This document shows, in pieces, positions 33,840 to 42,501 of a stretch of 64,000 bases of DNA (positions within the stretch are counted from its first letter, which is position 1; each line of letters opens with the position of its first letter). The notes below the pieces were generated by a model that did not search any database, was not told the DNA's origin, and was given only the letters and a program-made list of their open reading frames with translations. The stretch lies in NCBI RefSeq assembly GCF_037201915.1, contig NZ_CP147505.1:1798001-1862000 (forward strand). The letters are read 5' to 3'. Origin of the DNA: Haloplanus sp. CK5-1 (GTDB taxonomy: Archaea; Halobacteriota; Halobacteria; Halobacteriales; Haloferacaceae). The translations under genes were made by a program, and so were the position numbers.

Positions 33840-34271
33840 ATGTCGAGTGTCCCCTTCCACTACGTCGATCTGCGGACGTTCTGTTACGCCACCGAGGACG
33901 AAAAACGCGTCGAGGGGGCACTCCGGACCTACCTCCCCGAGGAGTACGAACTGGAGCGCCAGGTGACCGAAGGTCACCACGGCGACCGGATCGCCATCCT
34001 CTCGGCGCGACTGGAGAACGCCGACGACGTGCGGTACGTCCTCGACCGACTCGTCGACCTCCCCGACTACGAGGCGTTCGTCGACGAACTCGACGACCGG
34101 GTCTCGGAGGACTGCTCGCTGTATCTCACGCTGGACAAGCAGGCCGCCTTCGGCGGCGAGGTTCGACAAGGGGACGGCATCACCCTCCGCGGGAAGGTCG
34201 AGGCCTACCCCGCGAACCGCGAGGCCGCCGTCGAGAACGCCCGCGAGGCGTTCGAGGCCGCCCGCGACTAA
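33840..34271 (+). CDS. RNA-binding protein, COG1325 (exosome-associated type)
   Basis: A 143-residue protein beginning SSVPFHYVDLRTFCYATEDE and KRVEGALRTYLPEE, then the charged VTEGHHGDRIAILSARLENA and DCSLYLTLDKQAAFGGEVRQ. This matches archaeal RNA-binding proteins of COG1325, related to ribosomal protein L5/ZK1128-like domains. They are thought to bind RNA in ribosome or exosome contexts. The start at ATG 33840 gives the conserved N-terminus; the very long upstream extension of this frame is antisense to other genes and not real. A strong hairpin follows 20 bases after the stop. Confidence 0.75.
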   Translation: MSSVPFHYVDLRTFCYATEDEKRVEGALRTYLPEEYELERQVTEGHHGDRIAILSARLENADDVRYVLDRLVDLPDYEAFVDELDDRVSEDCSLYLTLDKQAAFGGEVRQGDGITLRGKVEAYPANREAAVENAREAFEAARD

Positions 34272-34291
34272 TACGGTCTATTGTAAGTCAG

Positions 34292-34331
34292 TACCGGTGG
34301 GTCGCCAGAACGCCCCGGCGACCCACCGGTA
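34292..34331. terminator. Bidirectional hairpin between convergent genes
   Basis: TACCGGTGGGTCGCC (34292-34306) and GGCGACCCACCGGTA (34317-34331) form a perfect 15-bp stem with a 10-base loop. It lies between the stop of the RNA-binding protein gene and the stop of the thioredoxin-like gene on the other strand. The position suggests transcript end formation or 3'-end protection in both directions. There is no run of T next to it. Confidence 0.55.
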
Positions 34332-34336
34332 AACAG

Positions 34337-34687
34337 TTACAACAAATCCGTATAACCCAGGAGTTCGACCACGCGGTCCGCGCCGACGAAGCCGTCGTCC
34401 AGTCGGTCGGTCGGCGTCCCGTCTTCGAAGACCACGAGCGTCGGCACCCGCGTGATGTCGTAGTCCTCGATCAACGCCGGGTCGCCACGCGGGTTGACGA
34501 ACGCCACGGGCACACCCGTCTCCTCGGTGACGAGTCCGAGCACCGGTTCCATGGCACCGCAGGCGCTACAGCCGGCGGTGTAGAACTCCACGAGCGCGCG
34601 GTCGTGAGCCGCGACGAACCGGTCGAGGGCCGCCGCGGTGTCGAGGCGAACGGGCGTCGGCGCGTCGGTCGTCCGGGTGTCGGTCAC
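34337..34687 (-). CDS. Thioredoxin-family protein
   Basis: A 116-residue thioredoxin from GTG 34687. The active site is C-S-A-C in ALVEFYTAGCSACGAMEPVL, a variant of WCGPC without the Trp. ITRVPTLVVFEDG holds the cis-Pro. It lacks a signal peptide and should act in the cytoplasm. The GTG start lies 50 bases after the stop of the amphi-Trp gene; the longer frame to 34813 would overlap that gene and has no thioredoxin-like sequence. Confidence 0.78.
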   Translation of the reverse strand: MTDTRTTDAPTPVRLDTAAALDRFVAAHDRALVEFYTAGCSACGAMEPVLGLVTEETGVPVAFVNPRGDPALIEDYDITRVPTLVVFEDGTPTDRLDDGFVGADRVVELLGYTDLL

Positions 34688-34736
34688 GCCGACCGATACG
34701 TGCTCCGGGCGGGTGAACCGTTCGGCGTCGTTCCCG

Positions 34737-35030
34737 TCACTCGACGCTCGGGGCGTCCTCGTCGCTCCGTCCGGGGAGGAGCAGTTCGACTTCGAGTTCC
34801 GGGTCGCCGACACCCTCGAAGTCGATGTCGAGTTCGACCGGTTCGCCGAAGGCGAAGGGGAGTTCCCACTCGTCGTCGGCGATAGTGAGGTCGTCGCCGT
34901 CGCGAAGTCCTTCGCCGAGCGCGATCAGGAACTCGCCCGCCTCGGTCGCGCCGAGTCGGTACTCCCGTTCGAACTCGCGTCCCGTTCGGATGGTCGTTCG
35001 CTCCTCGTCCGCGTCGGTGGGTTCTGACAT
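34737..35030 (-). CDS. Amphi-Trp domain protein
   Basis: A 97-residue acidic protein. ERTTIRTGREFEREYRLGAT is followed by EAGEFLIALGEGLRDGDDLT, then IADDEWELPFAFGEPVELDI. This order (a short strand, a helix, then a W-E-x-P-F segment) is the amphi-Trp domain, small proteins of unknown role found in haloarchaea and some bacteria. I chose ATG 35030 because it gives the typical acidic start (SEPTDADEE). It lies just upstream of the thioredoxin gene, and the two may be one operon. Confidence 0.7.
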   Translation of the reverse strand: MSEPTDADEERTTIRTGREFEREYRLGATEAGEFLIALGEGLRDGDDLTIADDEWELPFAFGEPVELDIDFEGVGDPELEVELLLPGRSDEDAPSVE

Positions 35031-35141
35031 CGTGTCCAGAAGGGGGTCCGGCCACATAGCCCCCTCGGTTCAGTCCGCCCCGACGCGGCATCCCCGCCTC
35101 CGACGGCCCCGTCCGTTAGGATGGCGTGACTGCCGGCGCCG

Positions 35142-35693
35142 TCAGGGCCACTTGATCCCACAGCCCCGCGAGGGACCGGGGTCGAGGTCGACCGCCTCGC
35201 CCGCGCGGACGGCGTCGATGGCCTGCCGGACGTAGAACTCCGTCGCCTCCTCGTCCGGGCCGAGGGCGTCGTCGAGGCGGCCGTGGTACGCCAACCGGTA
35301 GGTGTCGCCGTCCCGCCGGAAGAGGAAGGGGTCCGGCGTACAGACCGCGCCGTACGCCCGCGCGACGTCGGCCGTCTCGTCCCGGAGGTAGGCGTCGTAG
35401 GCCACCCGTCCCTCCTCGACGAACGCCCGCATCTTCTCGAAGGAGTCGTCGGGGTACTCCTCGGCGTCGTTGGCGTTGATTCCGACGACCGTCACGTCGT
35501 CTTCGGCGGCGATGTCGTTCAACAGGTCGAACTTCGCCTGTGCGTACGGGCAGTGGTTGCAGGTGAACACGACGAGGAGGGCGTCGGTATCGAAGTCCTC
35601 GAGCGTGTACGTCTCCCCGTCGACGCCGGGAAGTTCGAACGCCGGTGCGGGGTCGCCGTCCGCGAGGTCCGAGTCGGACTCTGGGAGCGCCAT
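35142..35693 (-). CDS. Thioredoxin/AhpC-TSA family protein
   Basis: A 183-residue protein of the redoxin family. GDPAPAFELPGVDGETYTLE is the usual start of AhpC/TSA-like domains, then LLVVFTCNHCPYAQAKFDLL with a C-N-H-C-P site, and later AVCTPDPFLFRRDG. Proteins with this C-N-H-C-P-Y site are annotated as thioredoxin-family or peroxiredoxin-like; the substrate is not known. The start at ATG 35693 gives the family N-terminus. It is divergent from the hsp20 gene with 111 bases between the starts. This is the sixth thioredoxin-fold gene within five kilobases. Confidence 0.78.
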   Translation of the reverse strand: MALPESDSDLADGDPAPAFELPGVDGETYTLEDFDTDALLVVFTCNHCPYAQAKFDLLNDIAAEDDVTVVGINANDAEEYPDDSFEKMRAFVEEGRVAYDAYLRDETADVARAYGAVCTPDPFLFRRDGDTYRLAYHGRLDDALGPDEEATEFYVRQAIDAVRAGEAVDLDPGPSRGCGIKWP

Positions 35694-35755
35694 ACCCGCG
35701 GTAGCGCCCGGGCGGTGAAATACTGTGGGTCGGCGGCAACGGAGTGTGCAAAAGA

Positions 35756-35800
35756 TTTTTATAGAACCGCTCACAAGCATCCGATGCAATCAGGGTGATC
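35756..35800 (+). promoter_or_regulatory. hsp20 promoter and ribosome-binding site
   Basis: TTTTTATA at 35756-35763 is a TATA box about 42 bases before the hsp20 start. GGGTGATC at 35793-35800 is complementary to the 3' end of 16S rRNA and lies four bases before the ATG at 35805. A transcript starting near 35788 would carry a short leader with this site, unlike the leaderless genes around it. Confidence 0.5.
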
Positions 35801-35804
35801 AGCG

Positions 35805-36176
35805 ATGGCCCTGCCGACCGATCCGACAAGTTCGTGGCTCCAGCGCACAGGGTTCCCGAATCAGTTGTTCGAACTCGGGAGCAACGACTACGAACTGTAC
35901 GAGGAGGACGACGAGTTCGTCCTGAGCGTCGAGACGCCGGGGTTCGACCCCGCGGAGATCGACGTCACTTGGGACGAAGGCGTCCTCAACGTCGCCGCCG
36001 AGCGCGAGGACCAGACGCGCGGCGAGCACCGGACCTACCACCGACGGTTCCGCTTCCCGAAGACCGTCGACGACGAGGAGATCGGTGCTAGCTACAACAA
36101 CGGCATCCTCGAGGTCCGGCTGCCGGTGGTGACGACCGCGACCACCCGAGGCAAGCGGATCGAGATCGAATCCTGA
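35805..36176 (+). CDS. hsp20: Hsp20/alpha-crystallin family small heat-shock protein
   Basis: A 123-residue protein with an alpha-crystallin domain. The acidic strand region YEEDDEFVLSVETPGFDPAE leads into WDEGVLNVAAEREDQTRGEH, then YHRRFRFPKTVDDEEIGASY and NNGILEVRLPVV, the conserved last strand (G-I-L-E-V-R-L). Such proteins hold unfolding proteins as oligomers. Its promoter and Shine-Dalgarno site are given separately. It is divergent from the redoxin gene and converges on the membrane-protein gene. Confidence 0.9.
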   Translation: MALPTDPTSSWLQRTGFPNQLFELGSNDYELYEEDDEFVLSVETPGFDPAEIDVTWDEGVLNVAAEREDQTRGEHRTYHRRFRFPKTVDDEEIGASYNNGILEVRLPVVTTATTRGKRIEIES

Positions 36177-36217
36177 GGCCTCGGTGTAACGGTCGACGCG
36201 TCGAACGGCATCCTCGA

Positions 36218-36643
36218 TTATTCGACCGAGACGAGGTAGATCCCGAGCATCGCACACCCGATCCCCGCGACTTTTCTGACCGTCAGCGACTCGTCGAGGA
36301 AGGCGATTCCCACGACGGAACTGATCACGAGGAAGGTCCCGAAGATGGGGACCACCGCGCTCACCGGGCCGAGCGAGAGCGCGCGGTAGTACGCGAGGAT
36401 GCCCACCGCGAGGAAGATCCCGGCCAGATAGAGGTACGGTGCCTTCGGGTGGCCGAGATGCGAGGCGACCGACTGTCCCTCGTAGAGGACGACGGCCACG
36501 GTGGCGAGCAACAGGATCCCGTTGGTGATGAGTGCGGCGACGAAACTCGGCACCTTCGGGTCGCCGGTCGTCGCGAAGCCGACCAGCGGTGCGACCGCCG
36601 AGTACGCCACCAGCGCCACCAGCGCCCACTGGACATAACCCAT
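36218..36643 (-). CDS. EamA/DMT-type membrane protein, single repeat
   Basis: A 141-residue protein with about five hydrophobic helices (YVQWALVALVAYSAVAPLVG to GIGCAMLGIYLVSVE) and the DMT-like segment GPVSAVVPIFGTFLVISSVV followed by FLDESLTVRKVAGIGCAMLG. This corresponds to one EamA repeat, half the size of common drug/metabolite transporters, so it probably works as a dimer or is an EmrE-like small exporter. The ATG at 36643 removes a basic, non-membrane extension of the longer frame. The substrate is unknown. Confidence 0.78.
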   Translation of the reverse strand: MGYVQWALVALVAYSAVAPLVGFATTGDPKVPSFVAALITNGILLLATVAVVLYEGQSVASHLGHPKAPYLYLAGIFLAVGILAYYRALSLGPVSAVVPIFGTFLVISSVVGIAFLDESLTVRKVAGIGCAMLGIYLVSVE

Positions 36644-36752
36644 GCACGGTATCGGGTCGAGTGGACAGTATAGGGTTTCGGTCCCGGAAACCACCACGAA
36701 CCTCCGGTCGTCAGGACGGGGGCGGGGTCTCCGCCCAACCACGGGCCGCCGG

Positions 36753-37613
36753 TCACTCGCCGATCCACACCGAGGCGAAGGCGTCGAAGAAGTCCTCGTC
36801 GGTCGCCACGAGCGCGTGTGTCACCCGGAGCTTCTGTGCGCGCTCGGCCACGTCGCCGACGAACGCGTCGACCCGCTCGCGGTACCGGTCGGCGAGCCTA
36901 CCGCCGAAGTACGTCCGCCGGGTCAGGTCCGACTCCACGTCCTCGAATATCGTGTCGCCACCGACCTCCGGATCGAGTTCCGCCGGCGAGAGGGTCTGGA
37001 CGAGCACCACCTCGTTGCGGGCGAGCGACGCCACACCCGTCTCCAACCCGTCGAGATCACCGATACAGTCGGTGACCACGACGACCAGCGACCGCGACCG
37101 TATCGACGCCGCGTACGCTTCCAACGCCGACTCGAAGTCCGTCTCGCCCTCGGGGGTCGTCTCGTTGAGGCGGTCGACCAGCGCCAACACCTCGCCACGC
37201 GTCGACTTGCCGGTGTCGATGCGCTCGACCCGGTCGGTGAACAGCGAAAACCGGAAGTCGTCGTGTTCCTCGGCGGTGAGGTAGGCGTAGCCGAGGCCGA
37301 GTTTCGCGCCGAACTCGAACTTGTTGTGGTCCCCCTCCCCGAAGTCCATCGACGCGCTCGCGTCCAGGAGGACGTGGACCGTGAGGTTGCGCTCCTCCTC
37401 GAACTGCTTGATGAAGTACTCCTCCGTGCGGGCGTAGAGCCGCCAGTCGATCAGGCGGGTGTCGTCGCCCGGTGAGTAACGCCGGTAGTCGCTGAACGTC
37501 AACCCCTCGCCGACGCTCGGCGACTCCCGCTCGCCCTTCTTGATCGCCGTCGTCTGCTGATCTAGCGACGCCCCGAACCGATCGAGTTCGTCGAGGAAGT
37601 CGGGGTCGATCAT
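36753..37613 (-). CDS. DUF58 protein (vWA-like)
   Basis: A 286-residue protein with the DUF58 signature YSPGDDTRLIDWRLYAR at 46-62. A von Willebrand A-type domain follows, whose metal site is D84-A-S-A-S in HVLLDASASMDFGEG. Later strands include SLVVVVTDCIGDLDG. DUF58 proteins are nearly always encoded with MoxR ATPases. It is the last gene of the six-gene operon and starts one base after the moxR stop. The likely role is as a partner or substrate adaptor of the MoxR ATPase; the biological process is unknown. Confidence 0.88.
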   Translation of the reverse strand: MIDPDFLDELDRFGASLDQQTTAIKKGERESPSVGEGLTFSDYRRYSPGDDTRLIDWRLYARTEEYFIKQFEEERNLTVHVLLDASASMDFGEGDHNKFEFGAKLGLGYAYLTAEEHDDFRFSLFTDRVERIDTGKSTRGEVLALVDRLNETTPEGETDFESALEAYAASIRSRSLVVVVTDCIGDLDGLETGVASLARNEVVLVQTLSPAELDPEVGGDTIFEDVESDLTRRTYFGGRLADRYRERVDAFVGDVAERAQKLRVTHALVATDEDFFDAFASVWIGE

Positions 37614-37614
37614 C

Positions 37615-38562
37615 TCAGGTCTCGTCCACGAGCGTCGCGATCACGTCGTCGGCCGTCAACCCCTCGCGTTCCGCCCGGAAGTCGAGTAGGATGCGGTGAC
37701 GCAACACCGGGGGCGCCATCTCGGCGACGTCCTCCCACGAGACGTGGTTGCGCCCGTGGAGGAACGCCCGCGCCTTCGCCGTGAGGACGAGCCCCATGCT
37801 CGCCCGCGGACTCGCGCCGAACTCGACCGTCTCGGCCTCGCGGGTCGCCCGGACCAGTTCGATCGCCCGGTCGCGCACGTCGTCGGCGATGGGCATCTCG
37901 CGGACGAGCGATTGGATCTGCTGGATCTCCGACCGCGTCACCACCGTCTCCACCGGCGGGGTCGACTCCGACCCACCCCCGGTGTAGAGGTTCACGATGT
38001 CGCGTTCCTCCTCGGCGGAGGGGTAATCGAGGACGAGTTTCAGCAGGAAGCGATCGGTCTGGGCCTCCGGGAGCGGGTAGGTGCCCTCCTGGTCGATCGG
38101 GTTCTGGGTCGCCAACACGAAGAAGGGCCGCGGGAGGTCGTACGTCTCGCCGGCGGCAGTTACCTGCTTCTCCTGCATCGCTTCCAGTAGGGCGGCCTGG
38201 GTTTTCGGCGTCGCGCGGTTGATCTCGTCTGCGAGGACGACGTTCGCGAAGATGGGGCCCTTCTCGAAGACGAACTCCCTGTTGCCGCCGGACTCCTGGA
38301 TGATCTCCGTCCCCGTGATGTCCGAGGGCATCAGGTCGGGCGTGTTCTGCACCCGCGAGAAGTCGAGGTCGGTCACGTCCGCGACGGTTCGAACCATCGT
38401 CGTCTTCCCCAGTCCGGGGTTGCTCTCCAGCAAGGCGTTGCCGTCCGCGATGATGCAGACCAGCAGGCGTTCGAGCACGTCGCGTTGCCCGACGATGCGC
38501 TTGCCGACCTCCTCGCGGACGTCGCCCAGTCGTTCCTGTAACGCGTCGACGTTGTCGTTCAT
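37615..38562 (-). CDS. moxR: MoxR-family AAA+ ATPase
   Basis: A 315-residue MoxR ATPase. Walker A is LESNPGLGKTTMV (46-57), Walker B NVVLADEINRATP (107-119), and the sensor segment is PFFVLATQNPIDQEGTYPLP. The C-terminal part includes ASPRASMGLVLTAKARAFLHG and the usual GLTADDVIATLVDE. MoxR proteins are chaperone-like and act with vWA proteins to insert metals or mature complexes. ATG 38562 overlaps the stop of the upstream membrane-protein gene (ATGA). The very long open frame to 39381 is antisense-like padding and not part of the protein. Confidence 0.92.
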   Translation of the reverse strand: MNDNVDALQERLGDVREEVGKRIVGQRDVLERLLVCIIADGNALLESNPGLGKTTMVRTVADVTDLDFSRVQNTPDLMPSDITGTEIIQESGGNREFVFEKGPIFANVVLADEINRATPKTQAALLEAMQEKQVTAAGETYDLPRPFFVLATQNPIDQEGTYPLPEAQTDRFLLKLVLDYPSAEEERDIVNLYTGGGSESTPPVETVVTRSEIQQIQSLVREMPIADDVRDRAIELVRATREAETVEFGASPRASMGLVLTAKARAFLHGRNHVSWEDVAEMAPPVLRHRILLDFRAEREGLTADDVIATLVDET

Positions 38563-39476
38563 GAGTCGTCGGTCTCCTCCCGGATCCGTAGGTTGTACTC
38601 GCGGATCAGTTCCGCGTCTTCGAGTCGCTCGCGCTCCGAGAACCCCGCACGCTGGCTCTCGACCGTCCCTGAGTCGTCGAACCCGCTGTCGTCGTAGGCG
38701 GCGGCCGACTCGGTGTCGACGTCGCCGCTCCCGGCACCCTCGGTATCGACCGACGCGTCGAGGTTCTCCTCGCCCTCGGGCACGTCCTCCGGTTCGCCGA
38801 GGATCGACGACCCGTCCTCCAGCCCGGTGTACTCCGTGTCGGTGCCGCCGTCCGGTTCGGCCTCGGGCGCTCCGCCGACGCCGCCCGCGAGCGACACGTC
38901 GACGACGGCGAGTTGGATCGTCGCGATGCTGACGGCCGCGACGACGACGACTGTCACCGCGACCCGCCGGAGGTCGAGCAGACCGATGCTGGAGGCCGCC
39001 CGCAGGTCGTCGAGGACACTCTCGTAGAGACGGAGCGCCATCCGGGAGCGGCCCTCGCGGTTCACGGTGTCGCGTGCCGTCCGGAGCGCCTCCCGTAACT
39101 CGGGGTTCGCGGCCTCGAACTGTTCGACGAGCGGCCGGCGCACCCGCCACGCGACTTCGGAGACGAAGACGACGAGGCCGACGGCGAGGCCGACGACGAC
39201 GCCGCTCGCGACCGTCGGGTCGGCGGGCGCGACGCCCGCCGATCGGAGCGCCGACAGCACGGCGTCGGGGAGCGGCAGGCGCGCGGGGAGCTCGGGAACC
39301 CCCGTGACCGTCGCGACGAGGTTCACGAGCAGCGTCGCGAGCGTCGCGTCGACGACGGCGTAGATGACTGCCACCTTCCACCCCTCGCGGCGGATCTGGG
39401 CGAGGGCGCGGCGGATCTTGCGCTCTTCGGGTGGGGGATCGGCGGTCTCACCGTCGGATGGTGTCGTCTCGGACAT
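38559..39476 (-). CDS. Haloarchaeal membrane protein of the MoxR operon (DUF7502-like)
   Basis: A 305-residue protein with an acidic start (SETTPSDGETADPPPEERKI), a basic helix and two to three membrane helices (VAVIYAVVDATLATLLVNLV, VASGVVVGLAVGLVVFVSEV). A helical region leads to another membrane helix (VAVTVVVVAAVSIATIQLAV) and a long acidic tail. I associate it with a haloarchaeal family that I remember as DUF7502. It is coupled to moxR by an ATGA overlap and follows the coiled-coil gene by two bases. It may anchor the MoxR/vWA machinery at the membrane (inference). Confidence 0.6.
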   Translation of the reverse strand: MSETTPSDGETADPPPEERKIRRALAQIRREGWKVAVIYAVVDATLATLLVNLVATVTGVPELPARLPLPDAVLSALRSAGVAPADPTVASGVVVGLAVGLVVFVSEVAWRVRRPLVEQFEAANPELREALRTARDTVNREGRSRMALRLYESVLDDLRAASSIGLLDLRRVAVTVVVVAAVSIATIQLAVVDVSLAGGVGGAPEAEPDGGTDTEYTGLEDGSSILGEPEDVPEGEENLDASVDTEGAGSGDVDTESAAAYDDSGFDDSGTVESQRAGFSERERLEDAELIREYNLRIREETDDS

Positions 39477-39478
39477 CG

Positions 39479-40132
39479 TCAGTTACACTCCGGCGGCGGG
39501 TCTTCGAACTCGGCACACACCGACGCGAGGTCGCTCTCCGTCTCGTCGAGTCGGTCCCGGAGACGGTCGTTCTCCGCTTGCAGGTTCTCGTTCGACTGCT
39601 CTAGGCTACTGATATCGGACTCCAAGTCCGCCACCTGATCGTTCAGGTCGTCGACGTCGGCCTGCAGGTCGTCACGCTCGTCACGCAGGTCCGCGTTCTC
39701 GGATTCGAGGTTCCCCACCTCGGATCGGAGTTGGTCGTTCCGGGTTTCGAGTTCGTTCGTCCGCTGTTGTAACTCCTCGACCTGGTCGCGGGCCGACTGG
39801 AGGTCCTGCCGGGTCGACGCGAGTTCCTGCTCGGTCGACTCCAGTTGCCCCTCCGTCTCTTCGAGGTTCTCGGACACCTGCCCCACGTCGCTCCGGGTGG
39901 TCTGCAGGCTCTCGTTGAGCTCCTGCAGTCGCTGGCGGGTCTGCTGGAGGTCGCTCTCGGTCGATCGGAGGTCCTCCCGCAGGCGTTCGTTCTCCTGGCG
40001 GAGTTGGCTGTTCTCCGTGTCGAGGTCCTCGACCGACTCCTGGTAGTACAGCGTCGCGCCCGCGGTGCCGGCGACCGACAGGCAGATCAGGAGGGCGAGG
40101 GCGAGGTTGATCGATCGGCCGATGAGGCTCAT
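39479..40132 (-). CDS. Membrane-anchored coiled-coil protein
   Basis: The 217-residue protein has one N-terminal helix (INLALALLICLSVAGTAGAT) and then about 160 residues of uninterrupted coiled coil with heptad patterns, such as ENSQLRQENERLREDLRSTE and QQTRQRLQELNESLQTTRSD. It ends with SVCAEFEDPPPECN, whose two cysteines could link chains outside the cell. The long rod probably points to the outside. It overlaps the vWA gene by ATGA and precedes the membrane-protein gene by two bases. No specific family is recognised. A spacer or tether role is an inference. Confidence 0.65.
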   Translation of the reverse strand: MSLIGRSINLALALLICLSVAGTAGATLYYQESVEDLDTENSQLRQENERLREDLRSTESDLQQTRQRLQELNESLQTTRSDVGQVSENLEETEGQLESTEQELASTRQDLQSARDQVEELQQRTNELETRNDQLRSEVGNLESENADLRDERDDLQADVDDLNDQVADLESDISSLEQSNENLQAENDRLRDRLDETESDLASVCAEFEDPPPECN

Positions 40133-42501
40133 GGGAGACCGCTCTCACTCCTCGTTCGGCCGTTGTACACTTGAAGCCGCCGGACGATCACTTCGGTCAG
40201 AAAGAGGAGGAGCGCGGCCGTCAACAGCGCCCAGTCCCAGGACCGTCGCACGTCGCGCACCCGGGTGGACCGTTGGCGGGCGAACTCCGCGATTTCGGCG
40301 GCGTCGCCGCGGTCGAACTGCTTGCCACCGGTCGCACGCACGGCGTCGGCGAGCGCCGTCGACGTGCCGAAGCCGGCGTACTCCGCCGGGTAGTTCGCGG
40401 CGTAGGTCGCGCCCGCAGCCGTCTCGAAGCCGACCGAATCGGGGGTCGTCCGTGCGCGGTAGACGCCCTCGTCGGTGGCACCGAACGAGAGGTCGGTCCC
40501 CTCGGGTGGCGCGGCGCCGCGGTAGACGACCGTCGTCGACTCCCCGACCCGCGTGTCGGCCACGTCGGTGACGCCCGTCGCCTTGCGCTCTGGGTCGCCG
40601 ATGGCGTAGTTGACCGACTTGGTGACCAGCAGGGAGTCCGGCTGTCGGAGCAGGCCGTCGAGTCCCCCGCCCTCCTCGTAGGTCGTGATCGTGGCGACCC
40701 GGCCGAGGCCGTACCGCCACGAGGCGGCCGCGGGGGTACCGTCCGGTCCGGCGACGAGGAAGTTCGCGCCCGGACGCATCGACACGTCGTTGGCGCGGCC
40801 GGGGTTCGACTCCAGCGTGACGCCGCTGGTGACGAAGTGCGAGGAGTCGACGACGGTGAGCCCCTCGCCCTCGAACTGCCGGCTCCCGCCGCCGAACAGG
40901 AGGCGCAGGCGGTCGGTCTCGTCGGCCCGGAAGTAGTTGCCTCCGGACTCCTCGGCGATTCGTCGGAGAACACCCTCGTTGACGTTTCGCCCCGCGCCGA
41001 CGGCGATCACGCGGATCCCCTGTCGACCCAGCGCGTTCGCCACCACCGCCGACCGACTCGCGGTGTCGCCGCCGTCGCTGACGAGGATGACCGTTCCCCG
41101 CTGCCCGCCGAGCATCTCCTCGGCCCCCCGGAGCCCGTTGGCGATGTTGGTCGCGCCGCCGGCCTGGAGACGACGGATTCGATCCTCGATGTCCCCCCGC
41201 CCCTCGCTCAGTTGCACGGGGTCGGCGACGCTGTAGGCTCGCTGGTTGAACCCGACGACGCCGACGGTGTTGTCGTCGTCGAGTTGCGAGAGGGCGTCGA
41301 GCGCGATAGCCTTCTGGATCCGCATCCCGTCGCCGGCGCTCCCCGAGACGTCGATCAGCATGACGATCCGTGCGCTCCCCGGGCTGGACTCGCCGAACGT
41401 GACCGGGAGCATCGAGGCGACCGAGGAGTTGGCGTAGTTTCCGTTCTCGAAGCTGTCGGGGCCGCCCGCCATCAACAGCCCTCCGCCGTCGATGACGAAC
41501 CGCTGGAGTTCGTCGACGTTCCCCATGTCCCCGGCGGCGACGTTCTGGACGACGACCGCGTAGTAGGGATCGAGGTTCTCGGGCACCGACTCGGCGGTCT
41601 CGACGTCGTACAGTTGGCCCAGATACTCCCGGAGCGGGTACTCGCCGCGGGAGACGTACAGCACGCGGGGCTGATCGACGACTCGGACGGTCTTGCGCGC
41701 CACGTCGTTGACCTCGAACTCGTCGTCCCCGTCGATTTCGGCCGTGATCCGGTGGTCACCCGTCGACTCGAACGTGTGAGAGACGGGGACGCTCCCCGTC
41801 CCCTCGGCGATCCGCTCGCTCGCCACCTGCTGGCCGTCGACGGAGACGGTCACTTCGACCGGGTCAGTTGCCTGCACGCCCGAGACCTGCACCAGGAACT
41901 GGCTCTCGACGCCGACGCTCGCCTTGCTCGGACCCGAGAGGGTGACGTACCGTTCGGTTCGCGTCGGCTCGGCGGAGACGGCGCTGATCGTGGCGTTGAC
42001 CGACCGGGCGAACTCCGCCGTCTCGGCGAGGCTCCGCCCGCCCGTGACACGACCGTCGGAGACCACGACGACCGAGCCATTCTCGCGGACGTTCGCGGCG
42101 ACGCCGTCGCCGATCCGGGAGTCGGTCCCCTGCCCGATCGTCGAGACGGTCACCGGAACCCCCTCCGCCTCGACGTCTTCGGCCAACTCCTCGGCGACCG
42201 CCGGCGAGACGGCCGTGCTGTCCGAGCGATCGACCAGCATCGACACGCTCGGATCGCCCTGCGTCTCGGTCGTGACGACGGTGAAGGGGCCGGCAGCCGA
42301 GACGACGATCAGCGTCGCGACGACCACCCTGGCGGCGAGCAGGAGCCGTCTGCTCCGCCGCGAAGCCGTCCCCGAGGCACGGTAGCGGACCAAGAGAACG
42401 AGCGCGGCGACGGCGACCGGCAACGCGAGCAGCGCCGCCGGGCGTTCGAGGCCGACGACCGTCCCCTCGACGGTCGTCCGGACCGACAGGAGCGCCCACA
42501 T
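40129..42501 (-). CDS. Large membrane vWA protein (BatB-like, with GATase-like segment)
   Basis: A 790-residue protein. Two N-terminal helices (ALLALPVAVAALVLLV, LLAARVVVATLIVVSAAGPF) are followed by a degenerate first vWA-like segment near residue 90. Then come an Ig-like region, a glutamine-amidotransferase-like segment (DGGGLLMAGGPDSFENGNY near 340) and a complete vWA domain with the metal site D-V-S-G-S at about 383-387. A last membrane helix (WALLTAALLLFLTEVIV) is near the end. The fold should lie mostly outside the membrane. ATG 42501 overlaps the TGA of the BatA-like gene by one base. The homology is to Bat (aerotolerance) proteins; the function in archaea is unknown. Confidence 0.78.
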   Translation of the reverse strand: MWALLSVRTTVEGTVVGLERPAALLALPVAVAALVLLVRYRASGTASRRSRRLLLAARVVVATLIVVSAAGPFTVVTTETQGDPSVSMLVDRSDSTAVSPAVAEELAEDVEAEGVPVTVSTIGQGTDSRIGDGVAANVRENGSVVVVSDGRVTGGRSLAETAEFARSVNATISAVSAEPTRTERYVTLSGPSKASVGVESQFLVQVSGVQATDPVEVTVSVDGQQVASERIAEGTGSVPVSHTFESTGDHRITAEIDGDDEFEVNDVARKTVRVVDQPRVLYVSRGEYPLREYLGQLYDVETAESVPENLDPYYAVVVQNVAAGDMGNVDELQRFVIDGGGLLMAGGPDSFENGNYANSSVASMLPVTFGESSPGSARIVMLIDVSGSAGDGMRIQKAIALDALSQLDDDNTVGVVGFNQRAYSVADPVQLSEGRGDIEDRIRRLQAGGATNIANGLRGAEEMLGGQRGTVILVSDGGDTASRSAVVANALGRQGIRVIAVGAGRNVNEGVLRRIAEESGGNYFRADETDRLRLLFGGGSRQFEGEGLTVVDSSHFVTSGVTLESNPGRANDVSMRPGANFLVAGPDGTPAAASWRYGLGRVATITTYEEGGGLDGLLRQPDSLLVTKSVNYAIGDPERKATGVTDVADTRVGESTTVVYRGAAPPEGTDLSFGATDEGVYRARTTPDSVGFETAAGATYAANYPAEYAGFGTSTALADAVRATGGKQFDRGDAAEIAEFARQRSTRVRDVRRSWDWALLTAALLLFLTEVIVRRLQVYNGRTRSESGLP

